From positions 388,610 to 452,609 of the forward strand of contig CAJNOP010000015.1 of assembly GCA_905250075.1 (NCBI GenBank): a stretch of 64,000 nucleotides of DNA, written 5' to 3'. A program made the translations under genes and the position numbers. The notes beneath the pieces were generated by a model. It made no database searches. It was given only the letters and a program-made list of their open reading frames with translations, and was not told where the DNA came from. This document shows, in pieces, positions 48,958-61,900 of the stretch. The DNA comes from Rotaria sp. Silwood1. Its lineage: Eukaryota > Rotifera > Eurotatoria > Philodinida > Philodinidae. The stretch's first letter is position 1. Each line of letters starts with the position of its first letter.

Positions 48958-49533
48958 CGAATACAAAAAGAAGTGGTATCTTGGTTAAAACCTTTTTTTT
49001 AGAGAAAAACTGGAAAAAGCAAGTGTACGCGAAGTTTACTTCTTGAAACTTATTGAGAAAATATAAATTTCGAAGTCCTAGTGGTCAATAGGGATTCTAG
49101 GATTAATTTTCGATAAGGTAGACATAAGCCAGCCAGGATAGAGTACTGTTCTTATTGATATGCATTAACCATAGTACTTGAAATTAGAGAAAATTTTTGT
49201 ATATTAACTTGCTTTCGTTTAGAACTGTGTTATTATGTAAGGAGAAGAGTGATATTGTTTTTTAAAGCGCGTCTAGTGGCTTCGTAGTTTGATCAGAATG
49301 ACTTGACATGCCTGTTATGATGAAAGCAGTGCAATACTCGAGAGAACCTACTACGCTCGCATAGCCTCTGCCACTCTTATGTACGTCATACCTATCCTTC
49401 ACTGCTTTCCTAGTTCGCCATGATCCTCTCTATGTGTACCCATTTCAAGTTTATGGGAGTCTTCCTGGTTGAGTGCGTGAGAGCGATAAAGAGCTCAGAA
49501 ACTTGAGAGGATCTACGCAGTATTTGAAACACA

Positions 49534-49539
49534 TTTATT
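49534..49539 (-). terminator. Poly(A) signal of the ART-TPR gene
   Basis: AATAAA on the minus strand lies about 25 nt past the stop codon, implying a very short 3' untranslated region. Confidence 0.55.
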
Positions 49540-49564
49540 GAGTAAGGTAAAAAAAAAACCAAAT

Positions 49565-51631
49565 TTACATCTTCTTTTTTACATAGATAATATTATCTAT
49601 CGTTTTTTTAATATCAGGATGTGTTGGTGGAAATGTTTTTTGTCGGATAGTCAATGCCTTCTCCAAAAATGAAAGTGCTTTGATGTAATCAGCCATGTCG
49701 GAATACACTAGACCAATATTGTTGTAGGAAGTAGCTAAATTGGAATAATCCGGTGGCAGAGCTTTTTCTTTTATTTTGAGTGCTTTGTCGAGAAACTCAA
49801 GTGCTTTTGAATAGTCACCCATGTTGTAATATATCGAGCCGATGCAGCCGTACGAATTAGCCAACCATGGATGATTTTGAGGCAGAGTTTTTTCGTAGAT
49901 TTTTTGTGCTTTCTCGTAAAATTCAAGTGCTTTTGAGTAGTTCTTCATAGTGTTATATACCGAACCGATTTCGTTGTACGAAGTAGCCAAATCAGGATGA
50001 TTCGGAGGCAGAGCATTTTCTCTTGCTTTGAGTGCTTTTTTGTAAAACTCAAGTGTTTTCGAGTAGTCATTCATGTAGTAATGCGCTTGACCGATATTGT
50101 TGTAGATATCACCTAATAAAGAATGATCTTCCGGACGAGCTTTTCGGTAGATTGCGATAGATTTTTCGTAGAATGAAATCGCCTCTTGGTATTGTCCTTG
50201 ACCCTTTTTCACCGATCCAAGTTTGCCATATATATGTACTTTATCGTTGTCATCGGATGTCCGCTCTAATAGTGTGGCATAGAATTCTTCGGCTTTATTG
50301 AACTGACCTACTTTGAGCAGCATTAAGCCCAACCGTTTCCACCCGATCTCACCCGTAGTTTCCTGTCGTATACGGTCTGTTAAGCGATGGAGTTGTTCAT
50401 CGTCATCTGACGTAAGTTTAAGGTCCACTTGATAAAGCGAACTATTGTTCTTAAGTTGCCGAATATCACCAATTCGAAAAACAGTATGCATGGAGAAAAG
50501 GATTTCATCTTCTTCATGGTAATAACTTACCTCCCGGATGGAGGCGAATGCAGTCGATGAGACAGTAGGATTTACGGTAATTTGAAAAAGGATACCTGTC
50601 ATACCGATTGTTTCTAACGCATCTTTGGTGAAATCGAGGGAGAGATTTCGATTTTTACTGGTAGATAGAAAATTATTGAAAGATATAAGTCCACCTTTAT
50701 TTTTCCAGAGTTTTTCGAACTCGGCTGTCGATAATCCTTGCCCTCGATAAACTTGAAAGGTCTTCCCGTGATAAAGACTGGCCGATTTGTTATGTAAACT
50801 TTCGATTTGTCGGTGCACATCATAAATAAAAAAGCCCATTCTTATCATGATGTCGCCATCAAGTGTTCGTAATGCCTGATTAAGCATTTTGTATGTGAAG
50901 CACTCGCGTGTATACCACCAAATGGCCTTTGATGGTTGATAAGTACGTTGGAATTCTTCAATAATATGTGTTTCTTTGGTATTGCCACGGTATTCTTCTT
51001 TGCAAAATGTGACCAATTCTTTGATGGCTTGTTGGTTGTGTTCCATACCAAGGAGTATTTCCTTGAATATTTGTGAATATACGAAGGTTGGTTCTAGCTG
51101 ATTGAGATTTTCGTTAGAACCTCCTTCATTCACACTAATAATGCTCACAGATATGTTATCCTGATTGCATTTCTTGACAGTCATTTGCAACCCTTGGCAG
51201 ATGCGCTTGATTGATGTATGAACGCCTTTTATTTTTGCCCAATTCTTGGCCCATGATTCATGTCGTTGTTTGTTGCCGCAAAAGATGTATATGGCATCTA
51301 ATTGTGGCATGCCATGAATGTCTGGTACGAGATTTTGTCCAAGTGCTCCAGATGAAATAACAAATGCTGTCTTCTCTTTATTTTCATTGAGATGTTGAAT
51401 GCATTGTTCTTCTGTGGCGCAAAGCTCTACTTCGTTGACGACATCGCGCAATTGCATGAATATATTTTGACAATCTTCATTTGTTTTGTCAATATTCCCA
51501 TCGACCCAGATGACCAAATAATTTTCAACCATGCGTCGTCTTCGTCGCATGGTAGTCGATGAAGCTGCTGTATTTGCAGTGGCAACCATTGTTGATTTGA
51601 AAATATTTTGTCTGGATTTTCGTCCACTCAT
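49565..51631 (-). CDS. ADP-ribosyltransferase with C-terminal TPR repeats
   Basis: One uninterrupted frame of 688 codons from ATG 51631; further upstream the frame opens only with GTG, and a TATA box lies between. Residues 35-170 form an alpha/beta region (YLVIWVDGN, TAFVISSGA, LDAIYIFCGN), a fold I cannot name. Residues about 240-405 are an arginine-type mono-ADP-ribosyltransferase: Arg296 in VYRGQGLS, STS at 323-325 (FLSTS), and Glu374/Glu376 in HEEDEILFS, i.e. a complete R-S-E triad with the ExE motif. From about 430 to the end run five or six kinesin-light-chain-like TPRs of about 42 residues (YSKALEFYEKAQKIYEK; NHPDLATSYNEIG). Such proteins transfer ADP-ribose from NAD+ to arginine; substrate and TPR partners are unknown. 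No signal peptide is evident, so it is likely cytosolic. The gene is intronless and GC-richer than its multi-exon neighbours, fitting expansion by retroposition or transfer. Confidence 0.93.
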   Translation of the reverse strand: MSGRKSRQNIFKSTMVATANTAASSTTMRRRRRMVENYLVIWVDGNIDKTNEDCQNIFMQLRDVVNEVELCATEEQCIQHLNENKEKTAFVISSGALGQNLVPDIHGMPQLDAIYIFCGNKQRHESWAKNWAKIKGVHTSIKRICQGLQMTVKKCNQDNISVSIISVNEGGSNENLNQLEPTFVYSQIFKEILLGMEHNQQAIKELVTFCKEEYRGNTKETHIIEEFQRTYQPSKAIWWYTRECFTYKMLNQALRTLDGDIMIRMGFFIYDVHRQIESLHNKSASLYHGKTFQVYRGQGLSTAEFEKLWKNKGGLISFNNFLSTSKNRNLSLDFTKDALETIGMTGILFQITVNPTVSSTAFASIREVSYYHEEDEILFSMHTVFRIGDIRQLKNNSSLYQVDLKLTSDDDEQLHRLTDRIRQETTGEIGWKRLGLMLLKVGQFNKAEEFYATLLERTSDDNDKVHIYGKLGSVKKGQGQYQEAISFYEKSIAIYRKARPEDHSLLGDIYNNIGQAHYYMNDYSKTLEFYKKALKARENALPPNHPDLATSYNEIGSVYNTMKNYSKALEFYEKAQKIYEKTLPQNHPWLANSYGCIGSIYYNMGDYSKALEFLDKALKIKEKALPPDYSNLATSYNNIGLVYSDMADYIKALSFLEKALTIRQKTFPPTHPDIKKTIDNIIYVKKKM

Positions 51632-51712
51632 TTTGGATATAATTTTTGCCGTTCGATCAGTAACCGAGTGTGATGAATAATGGATCGTTGTTTGGACAAA
51701 AATCACCTTCAC

Positions 51713-51720
51713 TATTTATA
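51713..51720 (-). promoter_or_regulatory. TATA box of the ART-TPR gene
   Basis: TATAAATA on the minus strand lies about 82 bp before the ATG at 51631, leaving room for a start near 51685-51690. Confidence 0.5.
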
Positions 51721-54700
51721 CTTTGGATGTCCGCTTTTTTTTTCTTGATTTTTCTACGACGTTGTATGTGAGTTTTTTTTTCTTTGGCACTCAAAGATAA
51801 ACTCTAACCTAACTTCAATTGAAAATATGATTGTTAACAACAAAGAAAAAAGAAAAAGTCCAACAACATCATCTTTTTTATGATTATTTTTTCCAACTTT
51901 CGTTTGCTTTTCATCTACATGATAGTCACTTGAGTGTCACTGCGTAAGATATCTTATCTCATTCGTTTTTTATTTGACTTTCATTCTTTCGAAACAATAT
52001 TTTTCTCTTTTTTACAAGAAAGAATAAGATAAAGACATTTTCAGTGTGATTTGTTTTTGTTAAGGATAAGGCCGGCTTTCTGATGATGTTAACAAAGCAA
52101 AAAAATAAAATCAATATTGATTGTAGGTATAGGCGAACAACGAAATTTATTCCTGTCAAACATACTGCACATCAATAATGAATGGTTCAAGTAATGCAAA
52201 TTGTTCTCATTGTGCTTTATTCTTAGCGATATGAATTGAGCCTCATGGTCATTGTAATAATGATGAGTTATCTAATAGAAGTTCAAATATAATGGATTAT
52301 TGAAATATCTATTTTGAATTCCAAAAATGAATGAAACAGTTCAACAAGGATTTGAAATTAAAAAAAACCTGCTCGTATATTGAAAATCTTTGTACAAATC
52401 TGCAAGAAATATTCAGCATTTATAAAATGATCTTTTTGAAATGATAAAAAGAAATTTGAAAATAATCTCAAAGAAACATTAACTTCGATTAGACCTTGAC
52501 CAAGAACGTCGAACACTTATGTTACATTAGAAAAGTTTTCTGCCAAGCTGTTGACAACCTTTAAAAAAATCTCTATTATAGTTTCTTTGATTACTGCGGC
52601 AGTTTTTACGTAATATGGATTTGTTAAAGTTATGTCTGAAATAAAATTGTAGAACTTATCGAAAAAGGAACTGTTTTCTGATTGACAGGTCCATTTTGGA
52701 AGTACGAGTTATAGCGTGTTTATATAAAAAATGCGTTAAAACACCTTTCTAAATACTGTTGCAACGAGTTCGAAGTATAAGAGAAAGGCTCCATTCAACC
52801 GCGGTTTTTCGGATATTTTTGATGGTGCAGTATGCGCGTTGAATAAGCGAAAAGAACGAACTGTTTTAACATGTGATTTTCATATCTCTGGCTGCATGGG
52901 TATGCTCACACACTTATATTCACATCATTCATAAACTCCACACTCACACACCAACATTCAATCAATGCTCTGCGATTATGCTTGCGGTAGAAAAGATTCG
53001 GAAGTTTTATAAATCATATCGGGAAGTCGAAGGTGACTAAAACTTGTTGCATGCAATATGTATTAGTCGCTAAGATTTTTACTTTATATCTTTTAAACAT
53101 AAACAGTTATCGGTCTCGGTCTTGCACAAATCGATAGAAGAGAATTAGGCTAGCTGTTGATTATATTATATTTGAAAAAGTTTATTATTTCCAAAGCGAA
53201 TTAAGCTCATCCTCAGAATTCATCAAGTATCCAAGAAGAACAGCGACTGGAATTTTTCATTGACTTTGTAAAAAGATAGAGCAATGTCCGTTCTAGATAC
53301 TACGAACAATTTAGGTTACTTCTCTTTTTCTGTTTCAAAGTTATTCAAAAAAATGATCACCTTCGTTTAACTTTGAAATAGACATTACTTAGATGTTAGT
53401 TGATTTTTTGCATTGTAGGTCGAATTGTTACGTATGTCATGTAACCGTATTTTTATATGATATATCTGTACATCAGGAACAAATCTTGCAATAAGCGCGT
53501 ATAGTACATTAAAAAAGATTGTTCTACAATGTTGCTCGTTTATTAACTTCAAAGAGTAGAAATTCATTGTCTATTCAATCAAAATTTAATATTGATATCG
53601 CTGAAAGTTTGCAATGGATTCAGACAAAATTGAAAAATCATAACTCACAACAAGCTGAACGAAAAAATAAAGCGTTTAGCACACAGAGGCGATAAGATTT
53701 AATTAGAACAATATGTAAATAATATCGAGAAAAAGTTGTAAATAATGCTTTTGAAATTTCTTCTTGTACATATTATTCTGTTAGTATTATACAGAATTGT
53801 AATACTTAGTTCACCGCTGTTTATCTGCTGACGAAAATATCTAATATCTACTATTAGAGTTAAGTCATTTTCTTTACATATTACCGTTTATTTGACTAGA
53901 AGTGAATATAGACAATTAGTAAAGCACGATAAGAATATCTGAAAACTAATAATATTACATTTAAAAATATAAAAGTAAAATTAAAGAAAAAATAAATTAT
54001 ACTGTATTGGCTATTTTTGTAGAATCATGCAATAAATCATCTTTGTAGATGATTTACGACGATATTAATTAAGAATATCATCTTTTGTTGTGTAAATTAA
54101 TTCAATTTTATTTCTTTAGACAATAAATCAAAATAAATAGTAATTGAATATTAAACGAACTATTTGAAATGACAAAAAAGATCCAATACATACAAGAAGC
54201 GAACACATACAGTCTTATATTTAACTAGAAAATTAACTGATTTTAAATAGAAAAACAACGAAACTTGTTTTCTACTCATTTTGTCATGATCAATATAATG
54301 CAGCAAAAGAAGGATATTCATGTAAAATAGACACACACATGTCATTTGTCTTACGTATATGCTTCATCAATCTCTGATAAGGTATAATATTCTACTTCAA
54401 AACATTTATTTTACGTCAAGTTTTATAAAAATCATAGGTATTTGTGTTAGTTGTGTAAATTTAATTAACGATGAGACTTTATTATTCATCTGATGTATTT
54501 TTCATTACTTTTAACCGAAGGATGAAATTGCAATACCGACACCTATTGTCAAAAACTCATACTGGCTCGATTTCTCATATTCGTGTCATTCATTCGATCT
54601 TGATGATTGTGATATGATTGGTTTCTATATGGAGTGTCGTAACGAGACTATTACAAAAAAAAAGCGTTGTAAAAGTTTTATTGTTTTTTTTAAATTTGTC

Positions 54701-57566
54701 ATTTTTTGTTTTCTTACTTTTCAACAATGATACACTGTGAGTATTGAATCAATATCGAAAAAATGATTAGTTGAGGTCATCTTGAAAAATGAAGCCCAAT
54801 ATTAGCTTCATAAACATTTTTTTTTCGTCTAGTAATGCCACCTCGTAATGTGCCTATGATTAGTTTAAAGATTTTCTTTGCTATTTCGAATTTAGGTACA
54901 ATTTGAAAATTCTTCTCTCGATAAGAATTTGCTAACGAAAACTAAATATCTTCCACAAAAATATATTAGTCGAATGTTTTGTAAATTCTTCGATTCTACC
55001 GTTATCATCAAAAGATAGTATTTATATTCGATTATTTTTCTTTTTGATTATATTCTGTTTTCTTATCAATTATGCACCGATTCATAAAGATATGTATAGC
55101 GATCAAATTAGCAATTTCATGAGAATACGTCGTGATTACTTTTTTTTTTATCTAAAATCTGGTTTCACCACATCGAAAACACTCACGCTGATTATTCTTA
55201 CTTATATTTATATAATTATGTTTGTCATTCTTTTATGACATTACTCATGGGATATTAGTGAATTACGCGAACATTCACAGACGTCACAGAGGGAAAACAA
55301 ATACTAATTTGGTCTTACAAATATATAGAACACCGTAAGTTATTTTCATGAACATTGCCTTTCAGTAAATCTTCAAGAAAATATCGATCACTAACTTATT
55401 TTAAGTACATGAGGACGCCCAAGAATACCATAAGAGCATTCACAAAAATATATGAAAATTTATAATCACTGGTAATTCTATCATTTCTTCAAGCAAACAT
55501 TATTTTCTCCTGAGCATAAATGCTTTCAAAAAATCACTCTTTGTTTCAATACTCCTATGGAAGTACGTAAAAATAGTGGGTTTTTTTTTGAAAGAATTTA
55601 TGCTCAAGAAAAAGTATTGTTGGCAGATTGTCTATAGACTATAAGAAATCGCTTTAAACCTGTTTCTCACTGAAATATCTTCTTTTTTTCTTAAAAGAGA
55701 GAGAAAAACCAATGTTTTGTTAATTTTTATTGTTACCTTTGCAGTGTTCGTAGTTACTATAACAACTTGAATTGTCAGGATGTTTATAAATGTAACTCAA
55801 GAAGCTCTACGTGTTCGTACGATAAAATCTATGTTTGCCTTTCTTTTATGGGTGCTCGCATAGGTTAATAATAACCCTAATCGTGAAGTATGTTTTAAGT
55901 TCTTAATTTAATGAACAATCCATTTCTATTAATAAGGATTTTTGAAGGTCATTTCTATAGAGACGAAAGAATGAACAGGAAACAAGTAATACAAGAAAAT
56001 TAGAGTAATAGTGTAAATCAATATCACTAAATGCAATCAACTGACACAAGTACTTCACATAATACAATCTCTACTTGAGTTCTATTAGAGAGTTATGTAG
56101 TTAGCTTTACGGAGAAAAACAACCAAGAGTTACAATAACGAAAAAGAATTATTTTGCAGAACTCTAATAATTTATCCTCATGGATTCATCAATCAAAATT
56201 AGCACATAATTATTTTTCTTTTTTTAAAACATGATCTAAACGAACTTCTCAAATACAAAAAGATAGAAATTTGCATCTCTCCTCACAGACTATGGTAGTC
56301 GGAATCGACAGGCATTTTGATATAAGATCAAAGACAATATAAAAATAACATCTCGTTATAATATAAGAACTGCATTCTCATTGTATGCCTGGAGCATTAA
56401 GTAAAATGATGATGAAGAAATGTGTCCCGAAATAGATAGAATAAAACAAACTCTCTGTAATCATCAAAAACAGCTGCATCATATTTTGCATTTTCATCAC
56501 GCGAGAATTGCGCTAATAGGTTTTTTTTTCCTCTATTGATTTGGTAGATGTTAGCAGTAGGCGCCTTAACAGTAAAAATACTTTCATAAAGTAATTACAT
56601 TTTACAGTGTAAAGTTTTATTTAAAAACAAAACTGAAGTACCACTCGTAGAGTAGGTATCTCATCTAGAAAAAGAAACGGTTTTTATCGTTACAATATTC
56701 CTCTTACAATAATCTCATTTATTTTTTCGATTGAAAATTGTATAATCGAATATATTACATACATTTGTACTGTCTATTAATACTTCATTTGTCATTAGTC
56801 AGTAGTGATCAGTACAGAAAATAATTTTGTTTTGACATTTGTTGACTATAACAAAAAACATAATTGTCTCTATTCACATAACTAGTACAAAAAAGTGATT
56901 CGTTTTTTTCTTATTCTCCAAGGTTTACATGTATATGAATACTGATAAAAATCTGTATAAATAATCTGACAATCTATTCATTCTCATACATATGCAAACT
57001 ATTTTACCACCAGTTACATCAAGATTATTCAAAGTCACTCAAATATATAAAAAAGAAAAAGAAAATTCTAAACAATTTTTCTCATCTTTTATAAACAATT
57101 TTTTCTGTTTATCACCTAATCATAGCATGATAATCTACAGATAAACAAAAGTATATTCTATGAATTTTGCATTGGCGATATATCATCTACATATCATGCA
57201 TAGAAACAAACTGTCTGTCACTGTTACCAAACCAATGGTAAAATCATATCAGTTATGATGACATATAACTGGAAAAGAAAGAAAAAAAAGAACACAAAAA
57301 AAAACATACAAAACATGTTTCTTTTTTTTTCTCGTTCTGAAGGTTTTATGTATGTGCGTTTACCTCATAATTATTCTTCCTACGATAATATTTCTTGTTT
57401 GAGACGACAAATGCAAACAAGGAAAGAGCAAGAAGAAAAAAGAAAAATTTGGTCAAGAAGCCTTACTTCTAAAATAGTTATTTTCAACAACACATTTTTT
57501 CAAAGCTAAGTATAGTATAATACAAGTGTTAAACTTTATTCATATAATAGAATATATCTGTACAAT
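51721..57566. other. Gene-poor region
   Basis: Almost 6 kb with no supportable gene. It contains a foldback at 55494-55622 and a patch near 52,890-52,965 with CACACTCACACACC-type sequence on the plus strand. The short frames listed by length alone have AT-driven composition (Phe, Tyr, Ile, Lys) and are taken as chance. Confidence 0.45.
55494..55622. repeat. Foldback with 40-bp arms
   Basis: CAAACATTATTTTCTCCTGA through 55533 pairs imperfectly with the reverse complement of 55582-55622 (CCAACAATACTTTTTCTTGA onward). The shared core is TGAGCATAAAT-CTTTCAAAAAA. The loop is about 48 bp. It looks like a MITE remnant. Confidence 0.65.
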
Positions 57567-58704
57567 ATGCGCTTTAATTCACTTATACGTTCGATTATTA
57601 ATACAGCTACTATTTCGAGAATTTCTCGAACAATTTCTATTTCAAGTAAACCATCGATTATATCAGGTAAACGGAAGGAAAAGAAAGTAATATTAATTCT
57701 ATTTATGTATATAAATATATATTGTTAGAGTCAACATTATCTTATTCTGATAGTGTACTTGTTTTATCATTGATATTACCATCACGTCAAGAAACATGTC
57801 GATTTCATCTTAATTTACAAACAGCTACAGTTGGTCAACTCATCGATGAAATAAAACAAGAAGATGCTGGTATTGAACACGTTCATGTATATGATGAAAA
57901 AGGTCATATATTATCAAAATCATATACAATAAACTCTCTTATGCAATCATCATTTACAATACAATTAAATCAACAAAAAGTATTTCTTTTTGATCCAATC
58001 AATAAATTACAAGTAAAAGATGCTATGATAAGACCAATGAAAACAGATGGACCATCAACAGAAGATACGGTAGCAGCACTTTATTATGCATTAAATGTAA
58101 TGAAAGTTTATCATGAAAAATATATTGAATTAAAAAATGAAGCCAATACTTTAACAACACAACTGGAACCCTTAGAAAAAGTGAATCACTTAAGAATGTT
58201 TTTACATGTATGGATTTGGTTTCTTTTTGTTTGTTTGAATAGGTTAAAAATAAATTAGCTCAAATATGTCAACGTTATACAACACGTTGTATATGGTATG
58301 GTCTAGCAGCAATGTGTTTTCAAGTTGGTGTTTTAGCTGAACTTACATGGGCTGTTTATTCATGGGATATTGTAGAACCGATTTCTTATTTTATTGCTTA
58401 TGGAACTGTAATGGCAATCTATGCATTCCATCTAATGACACGTGCTGATTTTGAATATATGACAATGACTGATCGTCTTTTCTTACGTCGCTTTTACCGT
58501 GAAGCTCGTCGTCATTCATTTGATATATCTTTATATAATCGTCTAAAAAATCGTCTTTTTATTGTTCATACTGATTTAGCACGTTTACGAGCTCCATTAT
58601 CCTTATCATTACCTGTTCCGCCTCATCCATTTAGATGTAAAATTAGTGGTGAAGAATTAAGTCCATTAGGTCTATATCGCACAACTAGACATCATGCACA
58701 GTGA
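57567..58704 (+). CDS. MCUB: Mitochondrial calcium uniporter pore subunit (MCU/MCUb family)
   Basis: Three exons, 57567-57666, 57729-58180 and 58243-58704, phases agree: 1014 nt, 337 residues (vertebrate MCU about 350, MCUb about 336). Residues 1-33 (MRFNSLIRSIINTATISRIS, basic and without acidic residues) form a mitochondrial presequence. A matrix beta-grasp-like domain spans about 40-135, coiled coil 1 about 155-195, TM1 about 200-220, the pore loop WDIVEP at 225-230 (DIME motif of MCU), TM2 about 231-250, then coiled coil 2 (SLYNRLKNRLFIVHTDLARL). Asp226 and Glu229 of the selectivity filter are kept. At the positions where human MCU has Arg252 and Glu257 it has Glu217 and Val222; MCUb, the weakly conducting paralogue, has Trp and Val there. 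Family is firm; MCU versus MCUb is inference. Convergent with DHCR7, 244 bp between stops. Confidence 0.92.
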
Positions 58705-58948
58705 TAAATAAATTGTGATAAATTATAACAACAAATAAATCTATTTTCATACACAACAACAGCAATAACAACAACCAAAAACAACACCTAACAAATGTTT
58801 AATTTGTTCTAGTTCGATATATATATATTGCTTGTTTTTAAACAGTCAATATGTTTTGCTTTCATATGTTTCTTGCTAGTTTACGAACGAAAAAAAAAAC
58901 TTGCCATAAAAAATACAAAGCATAAAAGATCATCGTCTTGTGTAAGCA

Positions 58949-61900
58949 TTAATAAATTCCTGGACATATTTTCCATCGAACAAGTTGACAATATTTATCC
59001 CATGCTACACCATATTTAAGTCGACATTTTTGGTCATCACGATGCGATCGATGTATAAGTAATATATAGAGAAATATAAAATAAATATACGGTAAAATAT
59101 AATGAAAACCACATGGACATGACCAAAGAAAAGCTAATGTTAATTCAGGTACATAATGGAAATGTCGTGATAATGCCCAATAGCCAGATGCAAGAAGTAT
59201 ACTTTCACATTCTTTACCATTTAATAAAACATATTTAGCACGAATTATATTAACTTGTTTTCCCCATATTTTACATTGACCATTAGCTGATCGTACATAG
59301 ATTTTTTGTCGATCACAATCATAGTTAATAAAAATTGACATAAGACCCAATGTAAGAATAGTCATAGTTAAAAAGGCTCCCAATTTATTTGGATGTGTAA
59401 CAAGAAAATATGATGGAAGAGTATAGATACCAGATACCCATACAAGACAACCCCAACATAAATAAAAACCAGCACGATCAACAATAATATCCATTGTTTT
59501 CATATAACCTAAATAGAAATAATTATTCAAAACTTTCATTTTATTCTCGTCTCAACTCTCATAATAAGACAAAAAAGAAAGCATCAATCAAATCGGTAAA
59601 ATGTACCTATGCGTACTCACTCGCCTAAGGAAAAATATTAGAAGGATTATTCACTACATGGAAATTTTTTCATGTAGAAAATAAACTAATAAAAGTTTTT
59701 CTTTCATAGCAATCAAGTCACAAAGTTCATGTACAGAGTGCAAAGTTTGCTTTCTCAACAGAGCACAATCCAATTGCTTCTTGTTTGATACCTTCAACAT
59801 GCAAATGTCGGAAATTATGTTTTGTTTTACTTTGCTACGTCCTCCACATATGGATAGTATTAGAGCATTTTGACTGCTTGCATCACTGTTTAAGTTAACC
59901 TTTGTTTTGTTTTTCCTACATAACAAACTGTTTACCATATGTCGTAACGAAACGATCGAAAGCACAAAGTAACAAGTTATAAAACTTCGTTATTCTATTA
60001 ACACTCATCCTTGATGGTGCCATCATGATTTGAGACAGCTGATGCGATTTTATAAGAAAATTGAAAATTATTTAACATGAAATTTTTTTTTATTCGTGGC
60101 TCAGTTATGATAAATCATTTCTGTAATGATCAAGTACTAAGAGACTATTAGTATTATCCGATGATTGATGAAACTAATTTATTTTTTTATACAGTATTAT
60201 TTTCAGTGCGTAGTAGCATTGCTTCTCTTTTGGTTTTTGTAAGATGTATATAATTCCAAAACTGTTTATTTTATTTTTTGAGAGTAGAGAAAATTTATGA
60301 AGAATTTCTCTTCATTGAAAGAAAGCTGAAACTACAATACCAACAATTTGTCTCATTTCCCGTCGAAATACTGACAATCTTTTTATTGTCAAAAGTTTGG
60401 CGGAAATTAGACAAACTGTTAGAACTCGGATGACGAAATTCCGGCTGTTAAAATTCTAGTTTACCATGTCATTATATATATTCAAGATTCTTGAGTTGAA
60501 TAGTTAATATTACAGAACCTCCATCGCTGTCACTCCTTTGATATACTAAATACACATCAAAACTTTCTTAAAAGACAATAATTTTTCTTCTCTTATTATT
60601 AATATCAATCATAATAAAAATAAGATATGTCATATGCGTTCGATATGAAACATCAAATATGTAAGAAATGTAGACATTCATTAAAATCAAGTATGCTCAG
60701 CTCATCATCATTCTGCTTCTATTTGGATAGATAGAAAATTTCTAGTTGAAAGAGTATATTATCGGTTGTTTTGAATAGATCTTTTTAACTATGATAATTG
60801 AAAACTATCCAGGAGTCATTTCCGTTAGATGTGAGTATTATTATCTTGACAGAATTAGACGAAACAAAAATATCTACAGATAAAATTACATTAAAGGAAA
60901 CTCATTTAGATTTTACTACTACTAATCATATTGACAGAAGTGAAAACATAACTATGTTCAACAGGCGATTTTTGAAGCAATCTTTATTCTATCTTATTAG
61001 AGAAATAAAAACAAACGACAATCACCTCCAGTATTTTCTATTTCATTATACATTTCTGGTTTTTATCAAATAACCAAATGAACTTACCAGATTCCCACCA
61101 AAAAAATTTTGTTAAATAAACAAGTATTAATAAACATGTAACTAATGCACTATCGGTATAACCATGAAGTTCAAATGTTTTCATACAAAAAATAATACAT
61201 AAAAGTGCCCATGATAACATGCCATATCGACAGTTTGTTATAAGTTTAATATCAATATTAAATATTCTTGGATAAAGTTCAACACCACGATAGAAATCTG
61301 TTAACCAATTTGATGATGATCGATGATCATTTGTTGATGGCATATATTTACCTTTAAGTATAACAAAAAAACATAAAAGAAATGCAAATGTATTAACAGT
61401 TGAAAGAAATTCTTCCCAATGATCATAAATATATGTTGGAGAATAATTATTTAATTTCAATATTATTGTTAATAATGCAAATAAAATCAATGATATAACA
61501 TAATAAGTAAAACCATTATTACGATAAATTGGTACATGACCTGTATCGGTTATTGGTCCAGCATATTCATCACCTGGTAATAACATTGTCATAATAACAG
61601 CATATATTAAAAATGATATAATAATACATGCTGATGGCCAATGCCATTGAAAATAGAAAAAATTAACTAATACATGTTTTAATGTCATTGTTTGATCAAA
61701 TAGAATACGTGAAAAAAATTCCATAATTGATCCATGACAATAATCACATATGAAAACAATGGATCGAATAAAAAATGGACATGCAATACATAATAATAAT
61801 GGTAAAATTGATTCTGACCAAAATTTATTATGACCTTGTCTAATATGAATAGATAATCGATGTGTTGAATCATTATTATTTGATGTTAAATCATTAGTTT

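Noticed and set aside
59654-59965. 103-codon minus-strand ORF in the DHCR7 intron
   Set aside because: It opens only with GTG, has no recognisable motif and lies inside a clean intron. Taken as chance or a decayed repeat.
60798-61073. 91-codon plus-strand ORF in the DHCR7 intron
   Set aside because: It opens with TTG, overlaps the intron boundary antisense to DHCR7 and shows no family features.
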